NCBI GenBank assembly: GCA_965220205.1
Contig: OZ244812.1
Span: 2,852,001 to 2,916,000 of the forward strand
Length of the DNA stretch: 64,000 bases
Source of the DNA: G965220205 sp965220205
GTDB lineage: Bacteria > Chloroflexota > Dehalococcoidia > Lucifugimonadales > Australimonadaceae
Direction: 5' to 3'
The notes beneath the pieces are model-generated. The model had not been told where the DNA came from. It worked only from the letters and a program-made list of their open reading frames with translations, and did no database searches. This document shows, one piece after another, positions 8,693-18,277 of the stretch. How positions within the stretch are numbered: the stretch's first letter is position 1; each line of letters opens with the position of its first letter. The position numbers and the translations under genes were made by a program.

Positions 8693-8804
8693 CCACGCCG
8701 GAGGAGAGTCCTATAGGGGTAGCGGACGCCGCGGAGATAGCCCTGAACGGGCGAGTTCGCAGTAGGGTGCGTCATGGTGGGCCGACGTGGACGGAAGCTA
8801 GCAC

Positions 8805-8836
8805 CATCTTCGAGCTTTGGCTGGGACCTCTGTGAA
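8805..8836 (+). repeat. Island-edge repeat, copy A
   Basis: The sequence CATCTTCGAGCTTTGGCTGG and a following CTGTGAA correspond to copies at 8905-8936 and 24196-24226, all in the same orientation. The match is imperfect. Confidence 0.5.
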
Positions 8837-8904
8837 CCCCAGCGCCGTGCCCTCTTAGCAGGTAGATCAGCCTTTCGGGCGGGTCGGCATGGATAGAAGG
8901 TGGA

Positions 8905-8936
8905 GATTTTCGAGATGTGGCTTGGCAGCCTGTCAA
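8905..8936 (+). repeat. Island-edge repeat, copy B
   Basis: TTTTCGAGATGTGGCTTGG followed by CCTGTCAA. It shares the TTCGAGATGTGGCT core with copy C at 24196-24226 and, less well, with copy A. Confidence 0.45.
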
Positions 8937-9175
8937 AGCACACAGGGCTAGCGATTCCTGTTTTGTGACGGTTGCGGCCACCAAACGGACAAGTCGAGAA
9001 CATTAACTGTCTGGACTCGAATAGACACGGAAAGCCCAAATGCTCGTGGGCGTTCGGGTTGGGTCCATTCACAATTGCTAGACAGTAGCGTACCTGCCGG
9101 AGAGGGTGGGGCTGTATCGATTGCACAGGCGGACAGAGGCGACGGCCGACCTCAACAACCCCACACCCGGTCGCT

Positions 9176-10090
9176 CTATCCTGCTGTCGTATCCTTGAAC
9201 ACCGCCCGTCTATGCCACTCCAGATATCTAGTGCCCGGACGTTGATGAGGACAGTCTGGAATGACCGCGAGAACCGATCCCCCATACTTGTTTAGGGAAT
9301 CTTCCACACTGTCTCCGACTGCGATGCCTCCTACCAAGACCGTCAGGTTGGACAATACTGTAAACAAGCCCGAATCGAAGAACTTGTGGTGCAGCACACA
9401 CAGAGCCACGCCATTCTCCACTTCCGCCGGTCCCTTGGCAGAGTGCCATTTGATGTGGGCCGCTTCAAGCCCGATGGGCTGTCCGTCGACCCGAACATCC
9501 AACTCACAGATGGCACAACGACTCTTGTAAGCTCCGAGCACCACTTCACGGAATCTCCGGTCGCGACCCTCATTCTTCAAGTTCGGGGCAGGCCACTCAC
9601 TTAGGCCCATTCTGCCGCCCAGTCCCACATCCATTAATATGTCCTCATGTAAGGATGGAGGAAAGTAATCGTTGAGGAGACTTCGCACTATGCGCCACGC
9701 AACGTCAGGGGCCCTCTCCACGAGACTCAGGAAATCCGGCGACAATCCTCCGCGGATGCTGTGTTCTCGCAAGTCAGAAATGTAGGCGTGTCCCGCTGAA
9801 GTCATCCTCACGAGTTCTGGTCTGTCAATCTGCCACAGCCCATCATTGCGCAAGTGCCAAAATGGGTGATACGCATTCTCCCTGCTATCGGGTAGACCAA
9901 ATCGTCGGATCAGCCTGTTCAGATCCCCTTCTATGTCGCCGAAAGTTGCTAGTCTGTCATACCCTTTCCAATGACGCCCCATAGCCAACAGCAGCAGCAA
10001 CGGCTTGTGAGGGGAGCGCCGACCATACCGTGAGTCAACGCGAATCTTCTGGATCCTGGTCAGGAGGTCATCGCTAGGGTTGCTACTCAT
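9176..10090 (-). CDS. Sulfur-binding-domain HNH restriction endonuclease (ScoMcrA-like, PT-DNA binding)
   Basis: A 304-residue two-domain protein. The N-terminal part has RRSPHKPLLLLLAM and, at about residues 75-90, YHPFWHLRNDGLWQ. These motifs are characteristic of the sulfur-binding domain that recognises phosphorothioate DNA in type IV enzymes such as ScoMcrA. The C-terminal part (about 195-270) is an HNH nuclease: CAICELDVR, then LEAAHIKWHS with the catalytic His, then NGVALCVLHHKFFD. It lies 78 bases downstream of sspE on the same strand and is likely co-transcribed. Whether it cleaves or only senses the local PT mark is unknown. Family call is confident from motifs. Confidence 0.87.
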   Translation of the reverse strand: MSSNPSDDLLTRIQKIRVDSRYGRRSPHKPLLLLLAMGRHWKGYDRLATFGDIEGDLNRLIRRFGLPDSRENAYHPFWHLRNDGLWQIDRPELVRMTSAGHAYISDLREHSIRGGLSPDFLSLVERAPDVAWRIVRSLLNDYFPPSLHEDILMDVGLGGRMGLSEWPAPNLKNEGRDRRFREVVLGAYKSRCAICELDVRVDGQPIGLEAAHIKWHSAKGPAEVENGVALCVLHHKFFDSGLFTVLSNLTVLVGGIAVGDSVEDSLNKYGGSVLAVIPDCPHQRPGTRYLEWHRRAVFKDTTAG

Positions 10091-10168
10091 GTGTGTTGTT
10101 CAGGGCGGCTCTGGACCTTAGAGTGGACTCCCCTCGTCACGGAATCTGTTTTGGCCTTTTGCAAGCTT

Positions 10169-12478
10169 TTAGTTTAGTCTTAGCCATGGGGCGAGAGTGT
10201 CCCACGCAATCTCCTTAATTTGTCTCGTACGCCGGGAAATCATGTCGTAGTCCCACGGGCCACCTTCACCTAGTTCAAGAATCGGCTCCACGGCACAACT
10301 GTATTTAGTCCCCGCCAAGGCCTTGATGGCCTTCTTGCTAAGAACTATCCCCTTCACGTTGGCCCTTTGGTCGAGTTCATCTACTTCCTCCTTCGTCCTT
10401 GTACCTATGTGGGCGTAATGAAGGAACTTTACTTCCCAGTTCTTGTCGTCGACCAATTCGTTTATATCTGTCGGGAGTAACAACAGGTTGCCTATCTCCT
10501 GAACCCTATTCTCCGTATAGATGTTGGAGTCCCACGTGTGTTGGAGGGGTGGTGATTGCGGAGCAACATGCTCGAGACTCTTGTGATCCTTCGCCATCCA
10601 TCGCTCTAGAGTCAGAAGATTACAAACCCCTGGTGTTCCCAACCTCGTCAGACCCGGATTCTGCGGGTCTGGCACTTGATTTTGCCCGGCTACAAAGAGC
10701 ACGAAGCGGCAAAGCGTCTTATGTTCGGAATACCGCAAGAACGGGTGAGATTGTGTGACCCAGGACTCCTTAGTTCCTATTCCACTTGTCTCGAGCACCT
10801 CCCGGAAGTATTTCTTGAGGCTCTCGGAGGACACCAACGACCCGTTGCTGCCCCATCCGTGACTAGCCACCTTGACGGGCATCTCGCTTCCGCTAAAGAA
10901 CCGTCTATATATGTCGTCAAGGCCAGCAGTAGAGTTTGCCGAACGCCACAATGTGTAGAATGCGGCACAAGCCTTTGTAGCTTCGACGAACTCCTGCACT
11001 TGGTCATCACCGAGTTGAGAACCGTAGAAACGTGCAATGACAGGTGCCGATAGAGCAGATCGTGCGCTCCTCAGATACTGCACCAGTAACGATGCGAGTT
11101 CAACTTCGGGATGGTCCTCTAACGATTGAATAACGGTTGCCTTTGGATACTCCTCCATATACCAAGCGCTATAGAAGAAATTTGCTACTTGTGCGACTTT
11201 GCTGAGGAACTCGCGCTTCTCGTCGATGGTAGCGAGCTCCCGTACATACGCGTCCTCCAACCATTTTCGTTGCGCACTAAACTTATTACCTAGCTTCTTG
11301 CCCTTATGAGAAAGGGCCACGGTACTAAGAAGCTCATTGGTGCGTTGAGTTTTCTGTTCATTGGTGGCCGCAGCTTCAAACAATTCTGCGATGTCGTCCA
11401 GATGTTCTTTAGACGGTGTCTTGACCCAATCGCTTCCGGCCTGTCGTTCTGACCGCATTACGTCGGGGACGAATGTTTCAAAGGCAGTCAGCGGAGTGCC
11501 AGTAGAATTGAGGGCTTGAAACATGTCGAAGCCCCATTCCTCATGTCTTGGTTGGAGACGATTTACGCCACACCTACGCAAGAGGTAATGGGCGAAGAGG
11601 AATAGATTGTACATGGCAACAGCAGCGTAGTCGCCCGTCGTCTTGTCTGTTTCACGCTTCTTGATTACTTCGGAGACATCGTTGTCTACGAATCCAAGTA
11701 TGGCCGTCTGAATCTTATCGTCAGCGATCGCTGCACCAATCGGGAATTGCTCATGGAGAGGTGAGTCTGGACAATGGGCGCTGGACACATCGAGTAGCCA
11801 CTGCTCTATCAGTTTAGCGTTGCCAAGGACACGTGCGCCTCCTGTGGAGCCAAGTGATTGAAACGCTAATTGCGAATCGCCTGTCCTGATGTATGTGGCC
11901 ACATAGTGCGCCACAGGTGAATTGTATGAGTTGTCGTCCCCGTCGAATGTCCAACGATCTTCCGCCGCGCGAATAATTTTGGGTTTGTGCGGCGGGTGTG
12001 CGTCACGTCCTAACCTCAAAGCATACAAATGCCTCAACGTCTCCAACAAATCCCTACAATGAGCCTTCAGAGGCTTATAGGTTGGGTGGGCGGGCAACGC
12101 GGCGTCAAGGGCGTTTAGTAGCGAGGTAAGTCCGATCGACAGTAAAGAAATGGTCCCGATGCGTTGCTGTCCGTCGATTACGAGTTTGACCGCAGTTGGT
12201 TGTGCCCGATCTTCCCCTGTCTTTACTGTGTCCTTCTTGTCAACCAATGTCGTGAGAATTGTGGTGCCGAGGAACGTGGTTGTGTTCTCGCCTGCTTGGT
12301 CCGTCAGTTCCCGTATTCCGGAAACAAGATCATCAAAGAGTTGGTTGATGTTCTCCTCTTCCCACGTATACTCACGTTGATAAAGAGGCACCAGGAACCC
12401 TTCCTCTATTTGATCGAAAAAGTCGTGGATACTTTCTCCAGAGGAGTTGTATTCATTGTGCAGGTCTAAGTTAGTCAT
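10169..12478 (-). CDS. sspE: SspE: DUF262/DUF1524 PT-dependent anti-phage effector
   Basis: A 769-residue protein. The N-terminal DUF262 (ParB-like NTPase fold) has VPLYQREYTWEEENI, FLGTTIL and the IDGQQR motif at about residue 105. A long helical middle follows. The C-terminal DUF1524 HNH-type nuclease has SLEHVAPQSPP, NIYTENRVQEIGNLLLL and DDKNWEVKFLHY. This architecture and length match SspE of the SspABCD-SspE system, in which the effector senses single-stranded phosphorothioate sites, hydrolyses NTP and nicks DNA of incoming phage. It follows sspA after a 111-base gap. The gene is noticeably AT-richer than the flanking chromosome, a sign of transfer. GmrSD-type IV enzymes are relatives, but the neighbours favour SspE. 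Confidence 0.88.
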   Translation of the reverse strand: MTNLDLHNEYNSSGESIHDFFDQIEEGFLVPLYQREYTWEEENINQLFDDLVSGIRELTDQAGENTTTFLGTTILTTLVDKKDTVKTGEDRAQPTAVKLVIDGQQRIGTISLLSIGLTSLLNALDAALPAHPTYKPLKAHCRDLLETLRHLYALRLGRDAHPPHKPKIIRAAEDRWTFDGDDNSYNSPVAHYVATYIRTGDSQLAFQSLGSTGGARVLGNAKLIEQWLLDVSSAHCPDSPLHEQFPIGAAIADDKIQTAILGFVDNDVSEVIKKRETDKTTGDYAAVAMYNLFLFAHYLLRRCGVNRLQPRHEEWGFDMFQALNSTGTPLTAFETFVPDVMRSERQAGSDWVKTPSKEHLDDIAELFEAAATNEQKTQRTNELLSTVALSHKGKKLGNKFSAQRKWLEDAYVRELATIDEKREFLSKVAQVANFFYSAWYMEEYPKATVIQSLEDHPEVELASLLVQYLRSARSALSAPVIARFYGSQLGDDQVQEFVEATKACAAFYTLWRSANSTAGLDDIYRRFFSGSEMPVKVASHGWGSNGSLVSSESLKKYFREVLETSGIGTKESWVTQSHPFLRYSEHKTLCRFVLFVAGQNQVPDPQNPGLTRLGTPGVCNLLTLERWMAKDHKSLEHVAPQSPPLQHTWDSNIYTENRVQEIGNLLLLPTDINELVDDKNWEVKFLHYAHIGTRTKEEVDELDQRANVKGIVLSKKAIKALAGTKYSCAVEPILELGEGGPWDYDMISRRTRQIKEIAWDTLAPWLRLN

Positions 12479-12589
12479 GGTTACTCTTTCCGTAGGAGCT
12501 TCCTCGGAGTCGAGAATAGTCGCCTAATGCGCACCACGATATGCCACCGCATCCAGCCTACAGATATAGTAAAGTGGGTACGCTTCATT

Positions 12590-13834
12590 TCAGCACTTTG
12601 ATTTAGCCGGAAGCAGCTGGCTCTCTCCAATTAGGGATTCAAGGGTTACCGTGACGAAGTGTGCGATATCGCGGATCTCTTCAGCAGTTGTAAACCGTCC
12701 AAAACTGAAGCGGATGGAGGAGTCGGCCTGTGTTGCGCTGAGACCCAGGGCGCGGAGCACGTGAGAAGGCTCGGGAATGCCTGACGCGCAGGCAGCGCCC
12801 GTGGATGCGGCAACCCGGGGCTGGAGTTTGCCGAGGATGTCATGAGCCGAAAGGCCGTCAAAGCGAAGGTTTGCATTGCCTGGGTGACGCCAATCACCAA
12901 CAGGTCCATTGGTGGCCATTTGGAATGGTCCGGCTTGTAGCGTCTCCACGAATGTATCGCGTAGCCGCGCCAATCGCCAGCGCTCTTGAACGGCCTCTGG
13001 GGTGCGTGCGATTTCGACCGCCGCGGCCATGCCGGCGCACAGCGGGAGTGGCACAGTGCCGGACCGCAGCCCTCCCTGTTGTCCACCACCATAGATAATC
13101 GGTTCAACGCACTCCTGTATGTCGCGGCGGACATACAGAGCTCCGATCCCCAGCGGGCCGTACGCCTTGTGCCCTGATAGGCTTATTAGGTCGGTATGAA
13201 GAGCGAGGTCCCCGACGTCCATAGCGCAAGGGGCCTGCGCGGCGTCGCAGTGGAACAGGACATCATGCTCTCTGAGCAGAGTAGCGATGCGCGGCAGGTC
13301 TTGAATGGTACCAATCTCATTGTTGACCGCCATAACGGAAGCGACAAGGACAGTCTCGTCCACCATAGCCGCGAGCGCCTCTAAGTCCACGAAGCCTTCT
13401 CCATCAACTGGAATGGTCTCCACCGTGAAACCCTCGCGCTCTTCGAGAGACCTGGCGGCGGCCAAAACGCACTTGTGCTCAATGGCGCTGACGAGAATGC
13501 GCTTGCGTTCCGGCGGAGCGCGCCGGGCCAAGCCGAGGATAGCGAGGTTGTTGGCCTCCGTAGCCCCGGAGGTGAAGACGATTTCGTCGGGGTCTGCCCC
13601 GATGAGCGCACCGACCGAAGATGCCGCGTCTCGGACGACCTCCGCCGAACGCCACCCAACTACATGATCGCTGGAATGAGGATTGCCGAACAGTTCGTTC
13701 CAATACGGGGCCATCTTTTCCAGCACGCGAGGATCGACGGGCGTCGTCGCTTGATAGTCGGCGTAGATGGTCACCTTACGACCGTTCGCTTTGAAGTCGC
13801 TCGCGGGATTGGACCGACCTGTCTCATACGCCAT
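12590..13834 (-). CDS. sspA: SspA: cysteine desulfurase of the phosphorothioation system
   Basis: A 414-residue class V PLP aminotransferase fold. YADYQATTPVDPRVLEKM is the usual N-terminus of NifS/IscS desulfurases. FTSGATEANNLAILGL binds the cofactor phosphate. SLSGHKAYGPLGIGALYV contains the PLP-Schiff-base lysine. GAACASGIPEPSHVLRALG carries the persulfide-forming cysteine on its loop. It would mobilise sulfur from L-cysteine for DNA phosphorothioation, and the context places it as SspA (DndA equivalent). It starts divergently from sspB with only 67 bases between. GGAGGA lies just before the ATG. Confidence 0.92.
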   Translation of the reverse strand: MAYETGRSNPASDFKANGRKVTIYADYQATTPVDPRVLEKMAPYWNELFGNPHSSDHVVGWRSAEVVRDAASSVGALIGADPDEIVFTSGATEANNLAILGLARRAPPERKRILVSAIEHKCVLAAARSLEEREGFTVETIPVDGEGFVDLEALAAMVDETVLVASVMAVNNEIGTIQDLPRIATLLREHDVLFHCDAAQAPCAMDVGDLALHTDLISLSGHKAYGPLGIGALYVRRDIQECVEPIIYGGGQQGGLRSGTVPLPLCAGMAAAVEIARTPEAVQERWRLARLRDTFVETLQAGPFQMATNGPVGDWRHPGNANLRFDGLSAHDILGKLQPRVAASTGAACASGIPEPSHVLRALGLSATQADSSIRFSFGRFTTAEEIRDIAHFVTVTLESLIGESQLLPAKSKC

Positions 13835-13901
13835 CGCCGGAATCCTCCAATTGCAGAGTACACAGAAAATGTGCTAATGTCTACCTGGACATAGCATCCA
13901 G
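13835..13901. promoter_or_regulatory. Divergent sspA/sspB promoter region
   Basis: Only 67 bases separate the two start codons, so both promoters must lie here or overlap the genes. The stretch is AT-rich relative to the genes. It contains a CTGGA-n7-TCCAG inverted repeat at about 13885-13901 abutting the sspB start, a possible operator. I cannot assign -35/-10 boxes with confidence. Confidence 0.45.
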
Positions 13902-14876
13902 ATGGGAGGGCAGATGCTCCGAGGGCCATTGTACGAGGACGGCTATCGGCCGCAGTTGTCGGGCCATGAAACCTTCCCGCTCCGATACGGGTGGTTGAAG
14001 AAGGCTTACGATGCTGTGCGGAAACTCGAAGGCCAAGCAGACAACGGCGAGGTCTTCAGTGGCCCTGACGCGATCGCCCGTTTTGGCGTCGGCAAGAACA
14101 TGGTCTCCTCCATGCGGCATTGGGCGGAGGCCGCAAGCGTAGTCGTCGTAGACACGCGCGCTAACCATGCCGCGACGACCTCTCTGGGACGCCGGCTATT
14201 CGACGACCACGGACTTGACCCCTACATGGAAGACCCGATGTCGTCGTGGCTAGTCCATTGGCACCTCGCCGGTCGATCCAAGAAGACCACGTGGTTCTGG
14301 GCCTTCAGCCACTACCCGGCCCTCACCTTCGAGCGCGAGGGCTTGACGGAGGCCATAGGCAGGCTTGCCAAAGACCGCAAGTGGCCACGCGCCTCCCACG
14401 CCACCATCAAGAGCGACGTGGCCTGCTTCGTGCGCACCTACGTGGCGCAGTCCCCCGCCGCCAAGGCTAACCAAGAGGACAGCTTGGAATCCCCTTTGAC
14501 AGAACTTGGCCTAATCAAGCCCGTCGGCCGGCGCAGCGGTTTCAGATTTGTCCGGGGGCCGAAGCCGTCCCTTGGGGTTGAAGCCTTCTGCTACGCGGTT
14601 ACCGACTTCTGGAACGAACGCTTTCCCAACGTCAACACCCTTTCCCTCGAAGCCTTGACTCACGAGCCCGGGTCCCCCGGTCGGGTGTTCCTACTCGATG
14701 AGAATGACGTGGTGGACATGCTTGCTCAGATGGAAGACGCGACCAAGGGCGCCTACCGGTGGTCTGAGACAGCCGGCCTCAAGCAGCTCATCCGCAGCGC
14801 TCAGTTGGGACGTGAATGGGCCATTGAGCAAGTTGCCGGAGGCTACGCTCCTACTCGTCAGCGGGATGTGGCGTGA
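13902..14876 (+). CDS. sspB: SspB: DUF4007 protein (PT-system nickase)
   Basis: A 324-residue protein. The N-terminal LSGHETFPLRYGWLKKAYDA is the DUF4007 signature. Further on are GVGKNMVSSMRHWAEAA (helix-turn-helix-like) and, near residue 100, PMSSWLVHWHLAGR. In SspABCD systems the DUF4007 protein SspB introduces the strand nick needed for single-stranded sulfur insertion. The start is either the ATG at 13902 or the one at 13914; GGGAGGG lies between them and would favour the second, with a short spacer. It overlaps sspC in a TGATG junction, so the two are translationally coupled. Confidence 0.85.
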   Translation: MGGQMLRGPLYEDGYRPQLSGHETFPLRYGWLKKAYDAVRKLEGQADNGEVFSGPDAIARFGVGKNMVSSMRHWAEAASVVVVDTRANHAATTSLGRRLFDDHGLDPYMEDPMSSWLVHWHLAGRSKKTTWFWAFSHYPALTFEREGLTEAIGRLAKDRKWPRASHATIKSDVACFVRTYVAQSPAAKANQEDSLESPLTELGLIKPVGRRSGFRFVRGPKPSLGVEAFCYAVTDFWNERFPNVNTLSLEALTHEPGSPGRVFLLDENDVVDMLAQMEDATKGAYRWSETAGLKQLIRSAQLGREWAIEQVAGGYAPTRQRDVA

Positions 14877-17800
14877 TGGCGTTGGCTGATCGCGTCCACG
14901 TCGCTCGGCGGTTTCAGCGAGCTGTCCGTATCGACCTAGACTTCCGCGCCCCAGAGGCCCTGGACGGATTCATCTGCCCGCCGTCGTCGGCCGAGGTCCT
15001 GAAGACCATGGCGCGCCACGTCTCCGAGGGCGGGCAAGGGGCGTTCACTTGGACCGGACCCTACGGCAGCGGGAAATCCAGCCTAGCTGTGGCCCTCGGC
15101 GCCCTCCTCAACGGCAACGCCGCGCTGAGGCAGTCTGCGGAGATGGCCCTTGGCGAGGAGACCGCATCGGTCGTCTGGGACGCTTTGCCCCCGCGCAGCA
15201 AAGGCTGGCAGGTCCTGCCTGTCGTCGGGCGTCGGGAGCGTCCCGCCCAAGTAGTGGCCCAGGCCATGGAATCCTGCGGGCTCGCCACTGGCCTCCCGGT
15301 CAACTGGAGTGACATGCAGGTCTTGGACGCCCTGAGTCAAGTCGCCTCCCAGCATCCCCGCGCCGGCAGTGGCCTCATAGTGATTATCGACGAGATGGGG
15401 AAGTTCCTGGAGTCGGCCGCCTACGACAGCTCCGACATCTACTTCTTCCAGCAGCTGGCCGAGATCGCCTCGCGCAGCGACAACAGACTGGTGGTCGTGG
15501 GCATCCTCCACCAAGCCTTCGACGAGTACGCCCATCGGATCTCGCGGGAGTCGCGGGACGAATGGGCGAAGATTCAAGGGAGATTCGTCGACCTGGCAGT
15601 CAATACCCACGGCGACGAGCAGATAGACCTGCTGAGCCGCGCAATTGTGAGCGACCGGGGAGCGAAAGAGTCGGGACCCATAGCGCGGGGAGTTGCGGCG
15701 TTGGCTCGCGCCTACACGTCGCCGCAGTTGGCCCAAACTCTGGAAGAGTGCTGGCCGCTGCATCCCATCGTCGCCTGCCTGCTGGGACCCATCTCCCGGA
15801 GGCGATTTGGCCAGAACCAGCGCAGTCTTTTCGGTTTCTTGAACTCCTCGGAGCCCCAGGGGTTCCGAGACTTTCTCCGCAATTCCGAAGACGGCGACCT
15901 CTACACGCCCGATCTTCTATGGGATTACCTGCGAATCAACCTGGAACCCTCCATTATGGCTTCACCCGACGGCCATCGCTGGGCCTCGGCGGTCGACGCT
16001 CTGGAACGATGCCAGGCGATGGGCGGCGAGGAACGGAGCCTCCGGTTGCTCAAGGTCGTTGCCCTCATCGGCATGTTCAGAGAGCGTTCCGGGCTGACGG
16101 CCAGCAAAGAGCTCCTGCAATGGGCACTGACGGACTCCACAGGGCAAGAGATAGTTGACGACCTTACACGCCTGTTGGGGTGGTCGCTGGTAGTCTACCG
16201 AAAGTTCGACGACTCCTATAGCGTTTTCGACGGCAGCGACTTCGACATAGAAAACGCCGTGACCAAGGCATTGGAGTCGATTGGAGGCGTGGACTTCGGC
16301 AGACTTGAAGCCCTCGCCGGGCTTCAGCCTGTCGTCGCCAAACGGCACTACCACGAAACAGGCGCGTTTCGCTGGTTCGACGTGCGGATCGCGCCTTTGG
16401 CGGAGGTTGAAGGGGCCGCCCGCGCCTACGCTCCCCGCAACGGCGCCATCGGAGCCTTTTTTCTGGCATTACCGACCCAGGGAGAGTCAGACGACCAAGC
16501 CCGCGCCGCCAGCCGCCGCGCTGTGGACAACGCCGCGGATTGGGATGTCGTCGTGGGTCTACCACAAGGACCGTGGGACGTCGCCGCGCTGGCGCGAGAG
16601 CTCCTGGCCTTGGAACAGGTGCGAGACGAGTCCCCCGAACTACAAGGAGACCGCGTAGCGCGGAGGGAGATGGATGCTCGCATTTCCTACTTGCAGGGGC
16701 GTCTCGAGAGCGAGTTGATCAAGGTGTTCGATTCCGCTCTCTGGCATCGAAAGGGGCATGAGCCTGAACCGCTGCCGCGCAGGCAGCTTAACGCCCTTGC
16801 CTCGGAGCTAGCTGACAACCGCTTCCCTAAAGCGCCGCGCCTCCTGAACGAGCTTCTGAACCGCGGCAAGCCATCGAGCAGCGCCGTTGCCGCCCAGAAC
16901 GTCCTACTTCGGCGGATGGCCCTGCACGAAGGCGAGAAACGGTTGAGCATAGAGGGATTCTCTACCGAAGGAGGCCTGTTCGAGTCACTTCTAGAGGGCA
17001 CCAAGCTGTACACGCGGACACCCGCTGGATGGAGCTTCGTCTCACCCGACCCCATTGCAAGCGACTCTTGTGATGGCGACCCCTGCAACCTCGCACCTGC
17101 TTGGGGGGAAGCCCTGCGCTTTCTTCGGGACAACGCTCACCGAAGCGTTTCGGTCGCGGAGGTCTATGACATCTGGCGGAACTCTCCCTTCGGAATCAAG
17201 GACGGCCTGCTCCCAGTATTGGGTGTGGCTTTCATCCTCTCAATGCGCGCCAACGTCGTCTTCTACAGGCAAGGTGTCTTTCAGGCCCGGATGACGGACC
17301 TGGATACCGACTACCTCGCCAAGGACCCATCGGATGTCCGCGTTAGGTGGATGAACCTTTCGGACGAGTCCCGCGTCCTCCTTTCCAACATGGCCGACAT
17401 TGTCCGCGCCATGGATGAGGAGCACGACCTCGCACCGATGGAACCCATTGATGTGGCTAGGGGCTTGATCTCCATCTATGACCGGCTGCCCCAGTGGGTT
17501 GGCAGGACGCAACGCCTGTCAGCCAACGCCAAACGCCTGCGACAGTTATTTAAGCAGGCCAGCGACCCGAACAGATTGATCTTCGACGCGATTCCGGAGG
17601 CCCTGTCCGACGGGCCACCCAATGGAGAAGACGAGGCTTTGCGGCGCATCACCGACAATGTCCGCGATGGTCTGAACGAGTTGCGCACGGCCTATAGCAC
17701 TTTGCTCCACCGACTCCGGGAGACGCTCCTTAACGAGTTGGAGGCGCCCAACGCCTCGGCGGCGACGCTGGCGGAGTTGCGATCTCGTGCCGACAACGTA

Positions 17801-18277
17801 CGTGAGTTGGGTGGTGACCACCGTCTAGAAGCGTTCATCATGCGGTTGGCCCTATTCCAAGGCACCGACGAGGACGTGGAAAGCTTGGCCAGCCTCGCCA
17901 CGAACAAGCCAATCCGGCAGTGGGTGGACGCCGATGCCGACATGGCTGCCGTTGAGTTGGCGGATCTGGCGCAGCGTTTCAACCGCGTGGAAGCATACGC
18001 CCACGTCAAAGGACGCCCGGACAGGCGCCACGCCATGGCCGTGGTAGTCAGCATGAGTGGACGACCGGAGCCCCTCCACGACTACTTCGACGTAACCGAC
18101 TTGGAACGACAGGGCGTCGACGATCTGGTCTCACGGGTGGAAGAGGTCCTTGAGAACAGTGGCGAGGAGCGGCGCAACATCGTCCTCGCGGCGTTGGCCG
18201 AACTCAGTGCTAGGTACATCACTAGTAACAAGGAAGACTTGGACGGGCCGGCGACAATGAAGGAGCAACTCTCTTGA
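14876..18277 (+). CDS. sspC: SspC: large P-loop ATPase of the phosphorothioation system
   Basis: A 1133-residue ATPase. Walker A is TWTGPYGSGKSSLAVALGAL near residue 60. Walker B is GLIVIIDEMGKFLE near residue 170. A long, mainly helical C-terminal body of unknown fold follows. Position and size match SspC, the ATPase component of SspABCD. The ATG at 14876 overlaps the sspB stop; a GTG one codon upstream is an alternative. Large ATPases of BREX systems look superficially similar, but no PglZ, BrxC or methyltransferase is nearby, and DUF4007 plus an SspD-type partner fix the assignment. Confidence 0.85.
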   Translation: MALADRVHVARRFQRAVRIDLDFRAPEALDGFICPPSSAEVLKTMARHVSEGGQGAFTWTGPYGSGKSSLAVALGALLNGNAALRQSAEMALGEETASVVWDALPPRSKGWQVLPVVGRRERPAQVVAQAMESCGLATGLPVNWSDMQVLDALSQVASQHPRAGSGLIVIIDEMGKFLESAAYDSSDIYFFQQLAEIASRSDNRLVVVGILHQAFDEYAHRISRESRDEWAKIQGRFVDLAVNTHGDEQIDLLSRAIVSDRGAKESGPIARGVAALARAYTSPQLAQTLEECWPLHPIVACLLGPISRRRFGQNQRSLFGFLNSSEPQGFRDFLRNSEDGDLYTPDLLWDYLRINLEPSIMASPDGHRWASAVDALERCQAMGGEERSLRLLKVVALIGMFRERSGLTASKELLQWALTDSTGQEIVDDLTRLLGWSLVVYRKFDDSYSVFDGSDFDIENAVTKALESIGGVDFGRLEALAGLQPVVAKRHYHETGAFRWFDVRIAPLAEVEGAARAYAPRNGAIGAFFLALPTQGESDDQARAASRRAVDNAADWDVVVGLPQGPWDVAALARELLALEQVRDESPELQGDRVARREMDARISYLQGRLESELIKVFDSALWHRKGHEPEPLPRRQLNALASELADNRFPKAPRLLNELLNRGKPSSSAVAAQNVLLRRMALHEGEKRLSIEGFSTEGGLFESLLEGTKLYTRTPAGWSFVSPDPIASDSCDGDPCNLAPAWGEALRFLRDNAHRSVSVAEVYDIWRNSPFGIKDGLLPVLGVAFILSMRANVVFYRQGVFQARMTDLDTDYLAKDPSDVRVRWMNLSDESRVLLSNMADIVRAMDEEHDLAPMEPIDVARGLISIYDRLPQWVGRTQRLSANAKRLRQLFKQASDPNRLIFDAIPEALSDGPPNGEDEALRRITDNVRDGLNELRTAYSTLLHRLRETLLNELEAPNASAATLAELRSRADNVRELGGDHRLEAFIMRLALFQGTDEDVESLASLATNKPIRQWVDADADMAAVELADLAQRFNRVEAYAHVKGRPDRRHAMAVVVSMSGRPEPLHDYFDVTDLERQGVDDLVSRVEEVLENSGEERRNIVLAALAELSARYITSNKEDLDGPATMKEQLS

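Larger units (their letters stand above)
8693..9175. other. Gene-free left margin of the defence island
   Basis: About 480 bases between the transposase remnant and the HNH gene. No credible gene is present. It holds two degenerate copies of a ~30-bp sequence, listed separately, that also occurs beyond the other end of the island. Confidence 0.5.

Noticed and set aside
8545..9285. Minus-strand open frame of about 246 codons upstream of the transposase remnant
   Set aside because: It overlaps the HNH gene end and the transposase tail in a different frame and shows no coherent domain.
14876..18277. BREX-type locus based on the large ATPase
   Set aside because: No PglZ, BrxL or PglX is nearby; the ATPase is framed by sspB and sspD.
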